Assembly: GCA_024684455.1 (NCBI GenBank)
Contig: JAIKWU010000074.1
Location: 1-42,783 of the forward strand
Source of the DNA: Bacteroidaceae bacterium
GTDB taxonomy: Bacteria > Bacteroidota > Bacteroidia > Bacteroidales > Bacteroidaceae
Direction of reading: 5' to 3'
Length of the DNA stretch: 42,783 nucleotides
The translations under genes were made by a program, and so were the position numbers. The notes beneath the pieces were generated by a model. The model saw only the letters and a program-made list of their open reading frames with translations. It made no database searches and was not told the origin of the DNA. Shown in pieces: positions 6,929-15,199 of the stretch (position 1 is the stretch's first letter; every line of letters starts with the position of its first letter).

Positions 6929-8644
6929 TTAGAATCCGTTGGCTTTCTTTTCCTTGATTCCAGTAGCCTCGATGACGTTGATGACGTAGTCGCCGAGTTT
7001 CTCGCATTCGGCGATGATGTCCATATAATAGACTCCCATCTGGTAGTCGTAGTGACGGTTGTTGATGTCGAGGATGTTCTGGTTCTTGAGTTGGTTGCGG
7101 TAGTTGTTGATTTCGTGCTCGAGGTTGTACGACTTGTTGAGGTCAACGTATCGCTGTTCGCCGTACTGGATGACGACGTTCATCTGTCCGATGGCGTCTT
7201 CGCAGAGTTGCATCATGTTGTGGATGTGTTCGAGTTGCCTCTCTGTGAAGTCTTCCTGTGTGTTCTGACGCTTCCGGCTCATGGTGCGTGCCAGATTGTA
7301 GCAGGCATCGCCGATGCTCTCAAGTTCGCTGACCATACGCAGCATGTGCTGTATCTCGGTCTTCGACTCGAGGGAAAGGTGACCTGCACTCACCTGGTTG
7401 AGGTAGTTGGCTATCTCGGCTTCCATCTGGTCGGTGATGTTCTCGTACTTTTCGACGCGCGAGAAGAGTTTGTTGAAGTCGTCGTTCCTTTCCGTCAGGA
7501 GCAGGCTCTGAACGAATCCGTACATTTTCTGGCACCGTTGGCCGAACACCTGGATCTCCTTCTTTGCGTTGAGGATGCTGAGTTCGGGCGTCTGCATGAG
7601 CCCCATGGTGATGAACGCAAGTCGCGACTCTTCATCGACGACTTCCTGCTTCGGCTGAATGACGCGGCAGACGATTTTCTCAATCAGGGGCACAAACCCA
7701 ATGATGACGAGGGTGTTGGCAACGTTGAAGGCGGTGTGGAAGGCGGCGAGCACCACAGCCCCGTTTTCCTTGGCATATTCCGCATCGTTGTTGATGAGAG
7801 TGACATCGCAGCCGATGATGCGGCACACGAGTGTGAAGAAGGGATGAAGCACGCAGAGCACCCATAGCACGCCGACGACATTGATGAAGAGGTGGGAGAA
7901 GGCTGTGCGTCGGGCGTTGACATTGGCGGTTCGCGCTGCAATGTTCGACGTGATGGTCGTACCGATGTTTTCGCCGAGCACGAGAATGATGCCCAGTTCG
8001 ATGGGAAGCAGTCCGGTGCAGCAGAGCGTCATCGTGATGGCCATGATGGCGGCAGACGACTGCACCAGCAGCGTGAGCAGGATACCAGTGACGAGGAAGA
8101 CGAGGACGGACACCGGACTTGACGGGTCGAACGTGTGCAGAAACTCCATCACGGCAGCATCCTTATTGAGTTCCATCGCGATGCCGGTACGCTCCAACGT
8201 GATGATGCCGAGAAAGAGGAATGCCAGTCCGAAGAGTGTCTCGCCCAGGTTCTTGTATCGCTGCATGTAGGACAGAATGATTCCGAACAGTGCGGCAGCG
8301 TAGGCAAACACGCTGATGTCGAACACGAAGCCGAGCGACATAATCCAGGCGGTGGCGGTCGTACCGATGTGGGCACCGAGGATGATGGCGATGGCTTGTG
8401 CCAGCGTGAGCAGTCCTGCGTTGACGAACGAGACGATCATGAGTGCCGTAGCGGTCGATGACTGGATGCCGGCAGTGACCAGCAGTCCCTTGACGACACC
8501 CACGAAGCGGTTAGCCGTCGGCTGTTGCAACAGGTTTCGCAACTGCGTACCAGCCATCTTCTGCAGGCCCTCGCTCAGTTTCTTCATACCGAACATCAGC
8601 AATGCCAGCGAACCGAGCAGGGTTAAAAATGTCAATACGTCCAT
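6929..8644 (-). CDS. Na/Pi cotransporter family protein with C-terminal PhoU-like domain
   Basis: A 571-residue inner-membrane protein of the Na+/phosphate cotransporter (NptA/YjbB) family. The N-terminal half has two inverted membrane repeats, each with the family QSS signature: GIQSSTATALMI at about 59-70 and VQSSAAIMAITM near 205. Roughly eight hydrophobic segments can be seen up to residue 330. From about 350 on, the protein is hydrophilic and helical (HMLRMVSELESIGDACYNLAR), typical of the fused PhoU-like domain that may regulate transport. It is probably monocistronic. A possible -7 box, TACATTTG, lies at 8661-8668 upstream of the ATG, followed by 22-bp array 2. The call is secure; the transported ion is inferred. 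Confidence 0.94.
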   Translation of the reverse strand: MDVLTFLTLLGSLALLMFGMKKLSEGLQKMAGTQLRNLLQQPTANRFVGVVKGLLVTAGIQSSTATALMIVSFVNAGLLTLAQAIAIILGAHIGTTATAWIMSLGFVFDISVFAYAAALFGIILSYMQRYKNLGETLFGLAFLFLGIITLERTGIAMELNKDAAVMEFLHTFDPSSPVSVLVFLVTGILLTLLVQSSAAIMAITMTLCCTGLLPIELGIILVLGENIGTTITSNIAARTANVNARRTAFSHLFINVVGVLWVLCVLHPFFTLVCRIIGCDVTLINNDAEYAKENGAVVLAAFHTAFNVANTLVIIGFVPLIEKIVCRVIQPKQEVVDEESRLAFITMGLMQTPELSILNAKKEIQVFGQRCQKMYGFVQSLLLTERNDDFNKLFSRVEKYENITDQMEAEIANYLNQVSAGHLSLESKTEIQHMLRMVSELESIGDACYNLARTMSRKRQNTQEDFTERQLEHIHNMMQLCEDAIGQMNVVIQYGEQRYVDLNKSYNLEHEINNYRNQLKNQNILDINNRHYDYQMGVYYMDIIAECEKLGDYVINVIEATGIKEKKANGF

Positions 8645-8697
8645 TCTATATGTAAAATGTCAAATGTAATATCAAAAACTACTGACGGCCTCTCATT

Positions 8698-8797
8698 CTG
8701 AGTGCTTGGAATTTTTACGCTAAGCACTTGAAGTGATGACGCTAAGCACTTGGCGTTCGAACGCTAAGCACTTGGCGTGATGACGGCAAGCACTTGG
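8698..8797 (+). repeat. 22-bp-phased array of 12-bp quasi-palindromes (array 2, five units)
   Basis: Five cores start at 8698 (CTGAGTGCTTGG), 8720 (CTAAGCACTTGA), 8742 and 8764 (CTAAGCACTTGG) and 8786 (GCAAGCACTTGG), every step exactly 22 bp. One 10-bp spacer, CGTTCGAACG (8754-8763), is a perfect palindrome and also occurs in array 3. The array lies in the 280-bp divergent region between the Na/Pi gene and the nucleoside kinase gene. Confidence 0.92.
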
Positions 8798-8924
8798 AGT
8801 ATGATTCAAAATGGGTCTGAGTACCACCAATTTTGAAGTCCAAACTGAACTTTTTCGCATTTTCTTGTCTCTTTCTCTGCAAAAATTCGTAACTTGCGCT
8901 GTCTAATCCTAATTGATCGACTTC

Positions 8925-10604
8925 ATGACACCACTCAAAGAACCGCGAGATGTGACGAACACGTTACAAATTTTTTGCAAAAATAACAAAAAATCGGGTA
9001 ACTTCGAATTTGGAACGACACTTTTTCAAATTTACGAGCATTTTCATCCCGATTTGGTGAAAAAACCGCTCTGTGCGACGGTCAATCATCAACTGCAGGG
9101 ACTCACGTTCCGCGTGTTCGGGTCGAAACAGGTAGAGTTTCTCGACTGTACCAGTGCCTACGGACGTAAGGTCTATATGCGCTCGCTCACCTTCGTACTC
9201 TATAAAGCCATCGAAGACCTGTACCCTGGCACTCGACTGACCATCGAGGCTCCCGTGTCGAAGGGCTACTATTTCCTGCTCAACGGAACGGAAGCCACGC
9301 TCGAGGTGGTGCAACGGTTGCGCCAGCGTATGAGGGAAATCATTGCCGAGGGCCATCGCTTCCACCGACTCGAACGTCCTGCCGACGAGGTTGCGGCCCT
9401 GTTCCGACAGCACGGACAGGAAGACAAGGCCGTGCTCATCGAGAGCCTGGGGCTCCTCTACAGTTACTACTACCGCCTTGCCGACACCTACGACTATTAC
9501 TACGGACCACTGGTGCCATCGACCGACTATCTCGACGAGTTCGACCTGGTGAAATACTATAAGGGAATGCTCCTGCGCATTCCTCGTGAGGGCGGACGCA
9601 TCCCCGAAATCGTGAAGCAGGAGAAGATGCTCAACGCCTTTGCCGAAGACCACCTGCTTCAGGAACGCATCAACATGACCACCGTCGGACGCCTCAACCG
9701 CCTCACCCAAAGCGGACAGGCCGGCTATGCTATCAAGGTGGCAGAGGCCCTGCAAGAGAAAAAGGTGGCAAGGATTGCCGACCAGATTGCCGCACGCCCC
9801 GACGTCCGCATCGTCCTCATCTCAGGGCCGTCATCGTCGGGCAAGACTACGTTCAGCAAACGACTGTGCATCCAACTCATGGCTAACGGACTGATGCCTC
9901 GCCTCATCTCGCTCGACGACTACTTCGTCAATCGGGAGAATACACCACGCGACGAAAGCGGCGACTATGACTTCGAGCATCTTCACGCACTCAATCTGCC
10001 ACTGTTCCAGCAGCATCTCACGGCGCTGCTCAATGGCGAGGAAGTGGAACTGCCACGCTACGACTTCCCAACTGGCACGTCGCAACTGAGCGGACAGCGC
10101 ATCCGCCTCAACTCCGACACCATCCTTGTCATGGAAGGCATCCACGCACTCAATCCCCAACTGACGGAAGGCATCCCCGACAACACCAAGTTCCGCATCT
10201 ATGTGTCGGCCTTGACGAGCATTAAAATTGACGACCACAACTACATCCCCACAACCCAAAACCGACTGCTGCGCCGCATCGTCCGCGACAACAAATACCG
10301 AGGCACATCTGCACAACAGACGCTCGACCGCTGGCACAGCGTACGCCTGGGCGAAGAACGGTGGATTTTTCCCTATCAGGAAAATGCCGACGTGATGTTC
10401 AACTCGGCCCTCATCTACGAACTGGCCGTGCTGCGCAACTACGCCATCCCTCTCCTTGAAGCGGTGCCCGAGAACTGCGAGTCCCATCTGCTCGCCCAAC
10501 TCCTCATTCGTTTCCTCCGCTATTTCCAGCCTATCAGCGACAAGGAACTTCCACCGACGTCGCTCCTGCGAGAGTTTCTCGGCGGCAGTTCGTTCCATTA
10601 CTAA
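8925..10604 (+). CDS. Nucleoside (uridine-type) kinase with tRNA-synthetase-like N-terminal domain
   Basis: A 559-residue fusion typical of Bacteroidales. The first ~230 residues resemble the TGS and second additional domains of threonyl-tRNA synthetase. The C-terminal half is a phosphoribulokinase/uridine kinase domain with Walker A GPSSSGKTTFSK (about 301-312), LDDYF, then DFEHLHALN and MEGIHALN. It probably phosphorylates uridine or another nucleoside; the N-terminal domain's role is unknown to me. I chose the ATG at 8925 over an in-frame TTG at 8913. A weak -7-like TAACTTG lies at 8890-8896. A perfect hairpin terminator follows the stop. Confidence 0.9.
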   Translation: MTPLKEPRDVTNTLQIFCKNNKKSGNFEFGTTLFQIYEHFHPDLVKKPLCATVNHQLQGLTFRVFGSKQVEFLDCTSAYGRKVYMRSLTFVLYKAIEDLYPGTRLTIEAPVSKGYYFLLNGTEATLEVVQRLRQRMREIIAEGHRFHRLERPADEVAALFRQHGQEDKAVLIESLGLLYSYYYRLADTYDYYYGPLVPSTDYLDEFDLVKYYKGMLLRIPREGGRIPEIVKQEKMLNAFAEDHLLQERINMTTVGRLNRLTQSGQAGYAIKVAEALQEKKVARIADQIAARPDVRIVLISGPSSSGKTTFSKRLCIQLMANGLMPRLISLDDYFVNRENTPRDESGDYDFEHLHALNLPLFQQHLTALLNGEEVELPRYDFPTGTSQLSGQRIRLNSDTILVMEGIHALNPQLTEGIPDNTKFRIYVSALTSIKIDDHNYIPTTQNRLLRRIVRDNKYRGTSAQQTLDRWHSVRLGEERWIFPYQENADVMFNSALIYELAVLRNYAIPLLEAVPENCESHLLAQLLIRFLRYFQPISDKELPPTSLLREFLGGSSFHY

Positions 10605-10622
10605 GAAATCCCTCATGAAAGC

Positions 10623-10661
10623 AAATCGGGCGGTGTCATCGACTGACACCGCCCGATTTCT
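10623..10661. terminator. Bidirectional terminator between nucleoside kinase and mscS
   Basis: A perfect 16-bp stem, AAATCGGGCGGTGTCA, pairs across a 5-nt loop with 10644-10659. T-rich sequence follows on the plus strand. It ends just before the stop of the convergent MscS gene. Confidence 0.9.
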
Positions 10662-10663
10662 TC

Positions 10664-12448
10664 TTATTCTTCTTTCGCTTTTTCCTTGTCAAGATAACTC
10701 TCAGGAATCTCAACAGGATTGCCGTCGCGCTCAGCCTTGAAATGCGGCGACATAATCTCCACGCCCGCCTCGAAGAAATGGTCGAGAATGGCTTTGTGCA
10801 GTTCGCTGTAGCAGGCACTGAGTTGCAGGGAGTTGAGCGTGTAGGCATTGATTTCGTAGCGCACGTAGAAATCCTCCAGAGCACGAATGCGTACGAAAGG
10901 CGCAGGCTTCTTCTGCAGTTTCGTACAACTCAGCGCAGCGTCAAGGAGAAGGTTCTCCACCGTCTCACGCGGCACTCCGTAGCCAATCGTCACCTCCGTA
11001 TGGATGATGACACCCTTGCGCTGTTCGGCAGCCGAGGAATAGTTGACCGCCTCGCTCGACATGATGGCCGAATTAGGCACTGTCACGATTTCGTTCTTCA
11101 TCGTGCGCAGACGGGTGACAAAGGCAGTCTTCTCCACCACTTCGCCCTCGATACCGTTAATCTTCACAAAGTCGCCAATCTTGAACGGCCGCATGTAAGT
11201 AATGACGATGCCACTGACAATGTTACCCACAATGGCTGTCGAACCGAGCGAGAAGACAAGTCCGACGAACACACTCACGCCCTTGAACACCTCCGAATCG
11301 CTGCTCGGCAACAGCGGCCATATCATCACGACGGCAAAACACCAGATGAGGGCACGGAGTATCTGGAATGTGGGCATGGCCCAATCGGCATAGAAACCGT
11401 CTAACTTGATGTGCCCCTCTGCTACCTCGTTGGCGACGTAGCGGATGCCACGAATCAAGTAGCGGAAGCAGATGATGATGATGACAATCTTAATGAGGTT
11501 GGGAATATAGGCCACAATGCCCAGTCCTATGTCCTTGAGCGGATTCCACACGTAGCCGAGAAGTTTGTACGTCAGTTCCTGTGTCTCTGGGAAGATGCTG
11601 AAGAGCAGCGGTATGCTGATGAAGAGTTGAAGGAGCACCACAATCCAGAAGAGGATGCGCGCCAGCAGCAGCAGGATGCGTGCGGCGTTGCGTGTGTTCA
11701 GCAGTTCGTAACCCTTGAAAACAAAGGGACGTATCCACGTGCGCATCGCCCAGACGATTCGCTTGTATAGCCGACGGAACAAAAGAAGTGTGAGACGGAT
11801 CAGGATAATTTGGACAATGATGATGAGGACGGCAAAAAGCACTCCCATCAGTTTGGCACGCAACCCGTAGTCTTCTTGCAGTTCTTCCACTTTCGCCCGA
11901 ATCACACCCAGATAGTCTTCAGCCAATTCGCCGCGTGTCTTTCCCTGCCACATGCCGTCGAGGTCGCTCAAACTGAGCAGCACGACGTCGCCCGACATGA
12001 TATCGGACGAGAGTTCGCTATCAAAGACATACATCGAATCGATATTGAAGGTGAGGCTCTTGCCCAGTTTCTCTATCTTGTCGATGGCTTCCTTGGCACG
12101 TCGCTCAGGCGTTGCGCCACCACGTGATGCATAGAGCAACAGAAGGGTGTCTTCATCGACGATGACGGGCACACCGGGCGTGACTTGACGCAGCGAGTCG
12201 ATGCGCTGCTGGCGGTGAATCTTGCGCAGGGAGTCCTCGCGTGCCGTCATGGCCGTCTGCTCCAGTTGTTCCTGCATCAAGATCTCGGTCAGACGCATCT
12301 CCTGAATCTGCCGCGTCAGAGCATTGATGACCGAGTCGCGAGGGTCGGTCAACTGTTCTTCCACCGCAGCTTCAGGCTCTGCCTCCTGTGCCTGCATGGG
12401 CAGACTCAGCAAACTCAGCAAAACAAATAAAAAAAGGCTTTTCTTCAT
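10664..12448 (-). CDS. MscS-family mechanosensitive ion channel with long N-terminal region
   Basis: A 594-residue small-conductance mechanosensitive channel relative. A signal peptide (MKKSLFLFVLLSLLSLPMQA) precedes a helical, probably periplasmic region of about 180 residues. Several membrane segments follow, starting near 200. The MscS pore helix and beta domain come next: GNIVSGIVITYMRPFKIGDF, then NGIEGEVVEKTAFVTRLRT and VPNSAIMSSEAVNYS. This layout matches larger MscK/YbdG-type channels that release solutes on hypo-osmotic shock. It is the last gene of a reverse run after gpmI and the Sel1 gene (16-bp gap). The C-terminus is acidic and lysine-rich (EIPESYLDKEKAKEE). Confidence 0.93.
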   Translation of the reverse strand: MKKSLFLFVLLSLLSLPMQAQEAEPEAAVEEQLTDPRDSVINALTRQIQEMRLTEILMQEQLEQTAMTAREDSLRKIHRQQRIDSLRQVTPGVPVIVDEDTLLLLYASRGGATPERRAKEAIDKIEKLGKSLTFNIDSMYVFDSELSSDIMSGDVVLLSLSDLDGMWQGKTRGELAEDYLGVIRAKVEELQEDYGLRAKLMGVLFAVLIIIVQIILIRLTLLLFRRLYKRIVWAMRTWIRPFVFKGYELLNTRNAARILLLLARILFWIVVLLQLFISIPLLFSIFPETQELTYKLLGYVWNPLKDIGLGIVAYIPNLIKIVIIIICFRYLIRGIRYVANEVAEGHIKLDGFYADWAMPTFQILRALIWCFAVVMIWPLLPSSDSEVFKGVSVFVGLVFSLGSTAIVGNIVSGIVITYMRPFKIGDFVKINGIEGEVVEKTAFVTRLRTMKNEIVTVPNSAIMSSEAVNYSSAAEQRKGVIIHTEVTIGYGVPRETVENLLLDAALSCTKLQKKPAPFVRIRALEDFYVRYEINAYTLNSLQLSACYSELHKAILDHFFEAGVEIMSPHFKAERDGNPVEIPESYLDKEKAKEE

Positions 12449-12464
12449 AAGTGATGAGGGGGCT

Positions 12465-13418
12465 TCAATTGATGAGCCCTTCTTTCTTCAGCATTTTAGA
12501 GAAGTCGGTGGGTCTGAGGAAGAAAGTGGCACTAAGGCTCTGGATCTTCTTGTACATCTGCAGGGCTTCCTGTTTCTTACCCTGAAGCATGAGGATTTCA
12601 CCCTTGCTGTCGTAGTAGTTGGGGTTGTTGGGCGCGATGGCGATAGCTTTGTCGATGGCTTCAATGGCCTTGGGCAGGTTATTCTGCTTGACATAGCAGT
12701 AGGCTATTCCGTTATAGGCACTGGCATCGTTCTTGGCGGCAGCCTTGCTGTACCACTGCAGGGCGGTGGTGTAGTTGACCGCCACGCCACGACCATTATA
12801 ATAACAGTGGCCAACGAACCTCGTCGCAACAACGTGTCCTTGACTGGCTGCTTTCTTGAACCAACTGAGTGCCTCCGCATTGTTCTGCTCTACTCCATAA
12901 CCATAGTAATCATAGACACCCATGAAATGCTGGGCATCAGCCTTACCCTTTGAAAGCCACACTCTGATATAAGCCAGACCTACGTCATACTGGCCGTCCC
13001 TTGTTTCATTGTCCAGAAACGAGCTGTCGAAGGAATCAACGGAGAAGCCTTTTATCAAACCACCTGCCTTTTTGTACCATTGCAAGGCTGTATTCTGGTT
13101 TTTGGCAACGCCAAGACCGTCATAGTAGCAATGGCCCAAGTGAATCATTGCCGACGTCTCACCCTGGTCAGCAGCTTTCTTGAACCAATTGATGGCTTCA
13201 GCATAGTTTTTTGCGACACCATACCCATTGTAATAAAAGATGCCCAAGTAGTACTGAGCGTCTGCAATACCGCGTGGTGCCCATTCTTGCAGATACTTTA
13301 GTCCCTGGTCGTACTTTTTTTGAGAAATGTATTCGGAGGGGAGATACTTATTGTATTCTTGTGCAAACCCCAACAGGGAACAAGCCGCGAACGCAAGGGA
13401 AAGAACAACTTTCTTCAT
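12465..13418 (-). CDS. Exported Sel1/TPR-repeat protein
   Basis: A 317-residue protein with a signal peptide (MKKVVLSLAFAACSLLGFAQ) and at least five Sel1-like repeats, e.g. ADAQYYLGIFYYNGYGVAKN and SAMIHLGHCYYDGLGVAKN. One or two TPR-like helices follow (NNLPKAIEAIDKAIAIAPNN). Such solenoids bind other proteins; no partner is evident. It starts 9 bp downstream of gpmI and lies 16 bp upstream of mscS, so it is probably translated from the same message, though no functional link is obvious. The repeats are degenerate in DNA sequence, so there is no recent tandem expansion. Confidence 0.88.
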   Translation of the reverse strand: MKKVVLSLAFAACSLLGFAQEYNKYLPSEYISQKKYDQGLKYLQEWAPRGIADAQYYLGIFYYNGYGVAKNYAEAINWFKKAADQGETSAMIHLGHCYYDGLGVAKNQNTALQWYKKAGGLIKGFSVDSFDSSFLDNETRDGQYDVGLAYIRVWLSKGKADAQHFMGVYDYYGYGVEQNNAEALSWFKKAASQGHVVATRFVGHCYYNGRGVAVNYTTALQWYSKAAAKNDASAYNGIAYCYVKQNNLPKAIEAIDKAIAIAPNNPNYYDSKGEILMLQGKKQEALQMYKKIQSLSATFFLRPTDFSKMLKKEGLIN

Positions 13419-13427
13419 GGTACGGGC

Positions 13428-14963
13428 TCAGTTTTCAATGAGACATGTTCCTGTCATATCCTTCGGCTGCTCCAGTCCCATGATATGGAGGATGGTAGGA
13501 GCGACGTCAGCCAGGCGTCCGCTGTGGATGCGAGCGGAGTTGTTGTCGGTGACGTAGATGACGGGCACAGGGTTGAGCGAGTGTGCCGTGTTGGGTGTGC
13601 CGTCGGGGTTGATGGCATTGTCGGCATTGCCGTGGTCGGCAATGATGATAAGTTCGTAGTCGTTCTCCTTTGCCGTTTCGACTACATCGTGGACGCAGTT
13701 GTCGATGGCGTGAACAGCCTTGGCGATGGCATGATAGACACCTGTGTGGCCCACCATGTCGCCGTTGGCAAAGTTGACGACAATGAAATCGTACTGCTGC
13801 GTGCGGATGGCAGCACAGAGTTTGTCCTTAACCTCGTAGGCCGACATCTCAGGCTTGAGGTCGTAAGTAGCCACCTTCGGCGATGCCACGAGGATGCGGT
13901 CCTCGCCTTCGAACGGCTTCTCGCGGCCACCGTTGAAGAAGAACGTCACGTGTGCATATTTCTCTGTCTCGGCGGTGTGCAACTGACGCTTTCCCTGACT
14001 ACTGAGGTATTCGCCCAATGTGTTATCAACATTTTCTTTGGGGAAGAGGATGTGGACGCCCTGGAATGATGCGTCGTAGGGCGTCATGCAGAAGTATTGC
14101 AAGCCTGGGATAGTCTTCATGCCCTGCTCTGGCATGTCCTGCTGTGTGAGCACGATGGTCAGTTCCTTCGCGCGGTCGTTGCGGTAGTTGAAAAAGATGA
14201 CCACGTCGCCTTCCTTAATGCGTCCATCGACCTTCTCGTTCAGAATCGGCTCCATGAACTCGTCCGTATTCTTGTGTTCCTCAGAGTCAGTGTCGTAGCA
14301 CGACTGCACGCCCTGAACCATGTCGCTCACCTTGCGGCCCTTACCCTCGACAAGTTGGTCGTAAGCCACTTTCACACGTTCCCAACGTTTGTCTCGGTCC
14401 ATGGCATAGAAACGGCCAATGATGCTGGCGATATGTCCTACGCCCACCTCGTCGCAGTGTTTCTGCAAGTCGGCGATGAATCCTTTTCCGCTCTTCGGGT
14501 CGGTGTCACGGCCGTCCATGAAGCAGTGGATGTAGGTGTTCTCCACACCATATTCCTTTGCAATATCCACGAGTTTGAAAAGATGGTCGAGCGACGAATG
14601 CACACCACCCGTCGAGGTCAGTCCCATCAGATGGATGCTCTTGCCCTTCTCCTTAGCATAGCCGTAGGCACGCTGGATTTCAGGGTTCTGAAGGATGCTG
14701 CCGTCTTTGCAGGCACGGTTGATTTTCACGAGGTCCTGATAGACAATACGACCGGCACCGATGTTCAGGTGACCCACTTCCGAATTGCCCATCTGTCCGT
14801 CGGGCAGTCCCACGTCCTCACCGCTCGCGTCGAGTTGAGCGTGTGGGCTCACAGCGTTGAGATAGTCAAGATACGGCGTCGGAGTGCGGAAAATCACGTC
14901 GCCCGCGCCTTTGTTGCCGATTCCCCATCCGTCGAGAATCATCAAAATTGCTTTCTTTGCCAT
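13428..14963 (-). CDS. gpmI: 2,3-bisphosphoglycerate-independent phosphoglycerate mutase
   Basis: A 511-residue cofactor-independent phosphoglycerate mutase that interconverts 3- and 2-phosphoglycerate in glycolysis, using two manganese ions. The alkaline-phosphatase-type core is intact: LMILDGWG at the N-terminus, [20 protein letters not shown] with nucleophile Ser61, [33 protein letters not shown] and ADHGNADN for metal binding. Length is standard. The ATG at 14963 follows a clear -7/-33 promoter at 14998-15028. Two further promoter-like modules lie upstream. It is first in a run with the Sel1-repeat and MscS genes. Confidence 0.98.
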   Translation of the reverse strand: MAKKAILMILDGWGIGNKGAGDVIFRTPTPYLDYLNAVSPHAQLDASGEDVGLPDGQMGNSEVGHLNIGAGRIVYQDLVKINRACKDGSILQNPEIQRAYGYAKEKGKSIHLMGLTSTGGVHSSLDHLFKLVDIAKEYGVENTYIHCFMDGRDTDPKSGKGFIADLQKHCDEVGVGHIASIIGRFYAMDRDKRWERVKVAYDQLVEGKGRKVSDMVQGVQSCYDTDSEEHKNTDEFMEPILNEKVDGRIKEGDVVIFFNYRNDRAKELTIVLTQQDMPEQGMKTIPGLQYFCMTPYDASFQGVHILFPKENVDNTLGEYLSSQGKRQLHTAETEKYAHVTFFFNGGREKPFEGEDRILVASPKVATYDLKPEMSAYEVKDKLCAAIRTQQYDFIVVNFANGDMVGHTGVYHAIAKAVHAIDNCVHDVVETAKENDYELIIIADHGNADNAINPDGTPNTAHSLNPVPVIYVTDNNSARIHSGRLADVAPTILHIMGLEQPKDMTGTCLIEN

Positions 14964-14997
14964 AGTATAAATGTATTTAGTGAATGTTTTACGATTG

Positions 14998-15028
14998 CAA
15001 AGGTACGATTAAGCGAGCACAATTCCAA
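14998..15028 (-). promoter_or_regulatory. Promoter of gpmI
   Basis: Reverse strand: -33 TTG (15026-15028), 20 bp, -7 TACCTTTG (14998-15005). The -7 box is preceded by GCTCGCTTAATCG, the same module as upstream of the S41 protease gene. The expected leader is about 30 nt. Confidence 0.75.
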
Positions 15029-15071
15029 AATTTATTTGAGAATTGTCGAACGTGAGTTCCTTCGGCGAAGT

Positions 15072-15180
15072 CAAAGGTACGATTAAGTGAGCGGAAAACA
15101 AAACGAAAAACGAGTTTTTTGTTTTTATTCCCGAACGCAAGTACCTACGGCGAAGCCAAAGGTACGATTAAGTAAGCGAA
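15072..15180 (-). repeat. Two further promoter-like repeat modules upstream of gpmI
   Basis: CAAAGGTACGATTAAG recurs at 15072 and 15157, after the gpmI promoter copy at 14998. On the reverse strand each is CTTAATCGTACCTTTG followed by CTTCGCCG, A/TAGG, then an ACT and CGTTCG block; the CTTCGCCGAAG part can form a hairpin. Steps are 74 and 85 bp. These may be tandem promoters, or dispersed repeats carrying a -7 box. The region between gpmI and the SLC13 gene holds nothing else. Confidence 0.75.
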
Positions 15181-15199
15181 AATCTTAGCAATGCCATTG

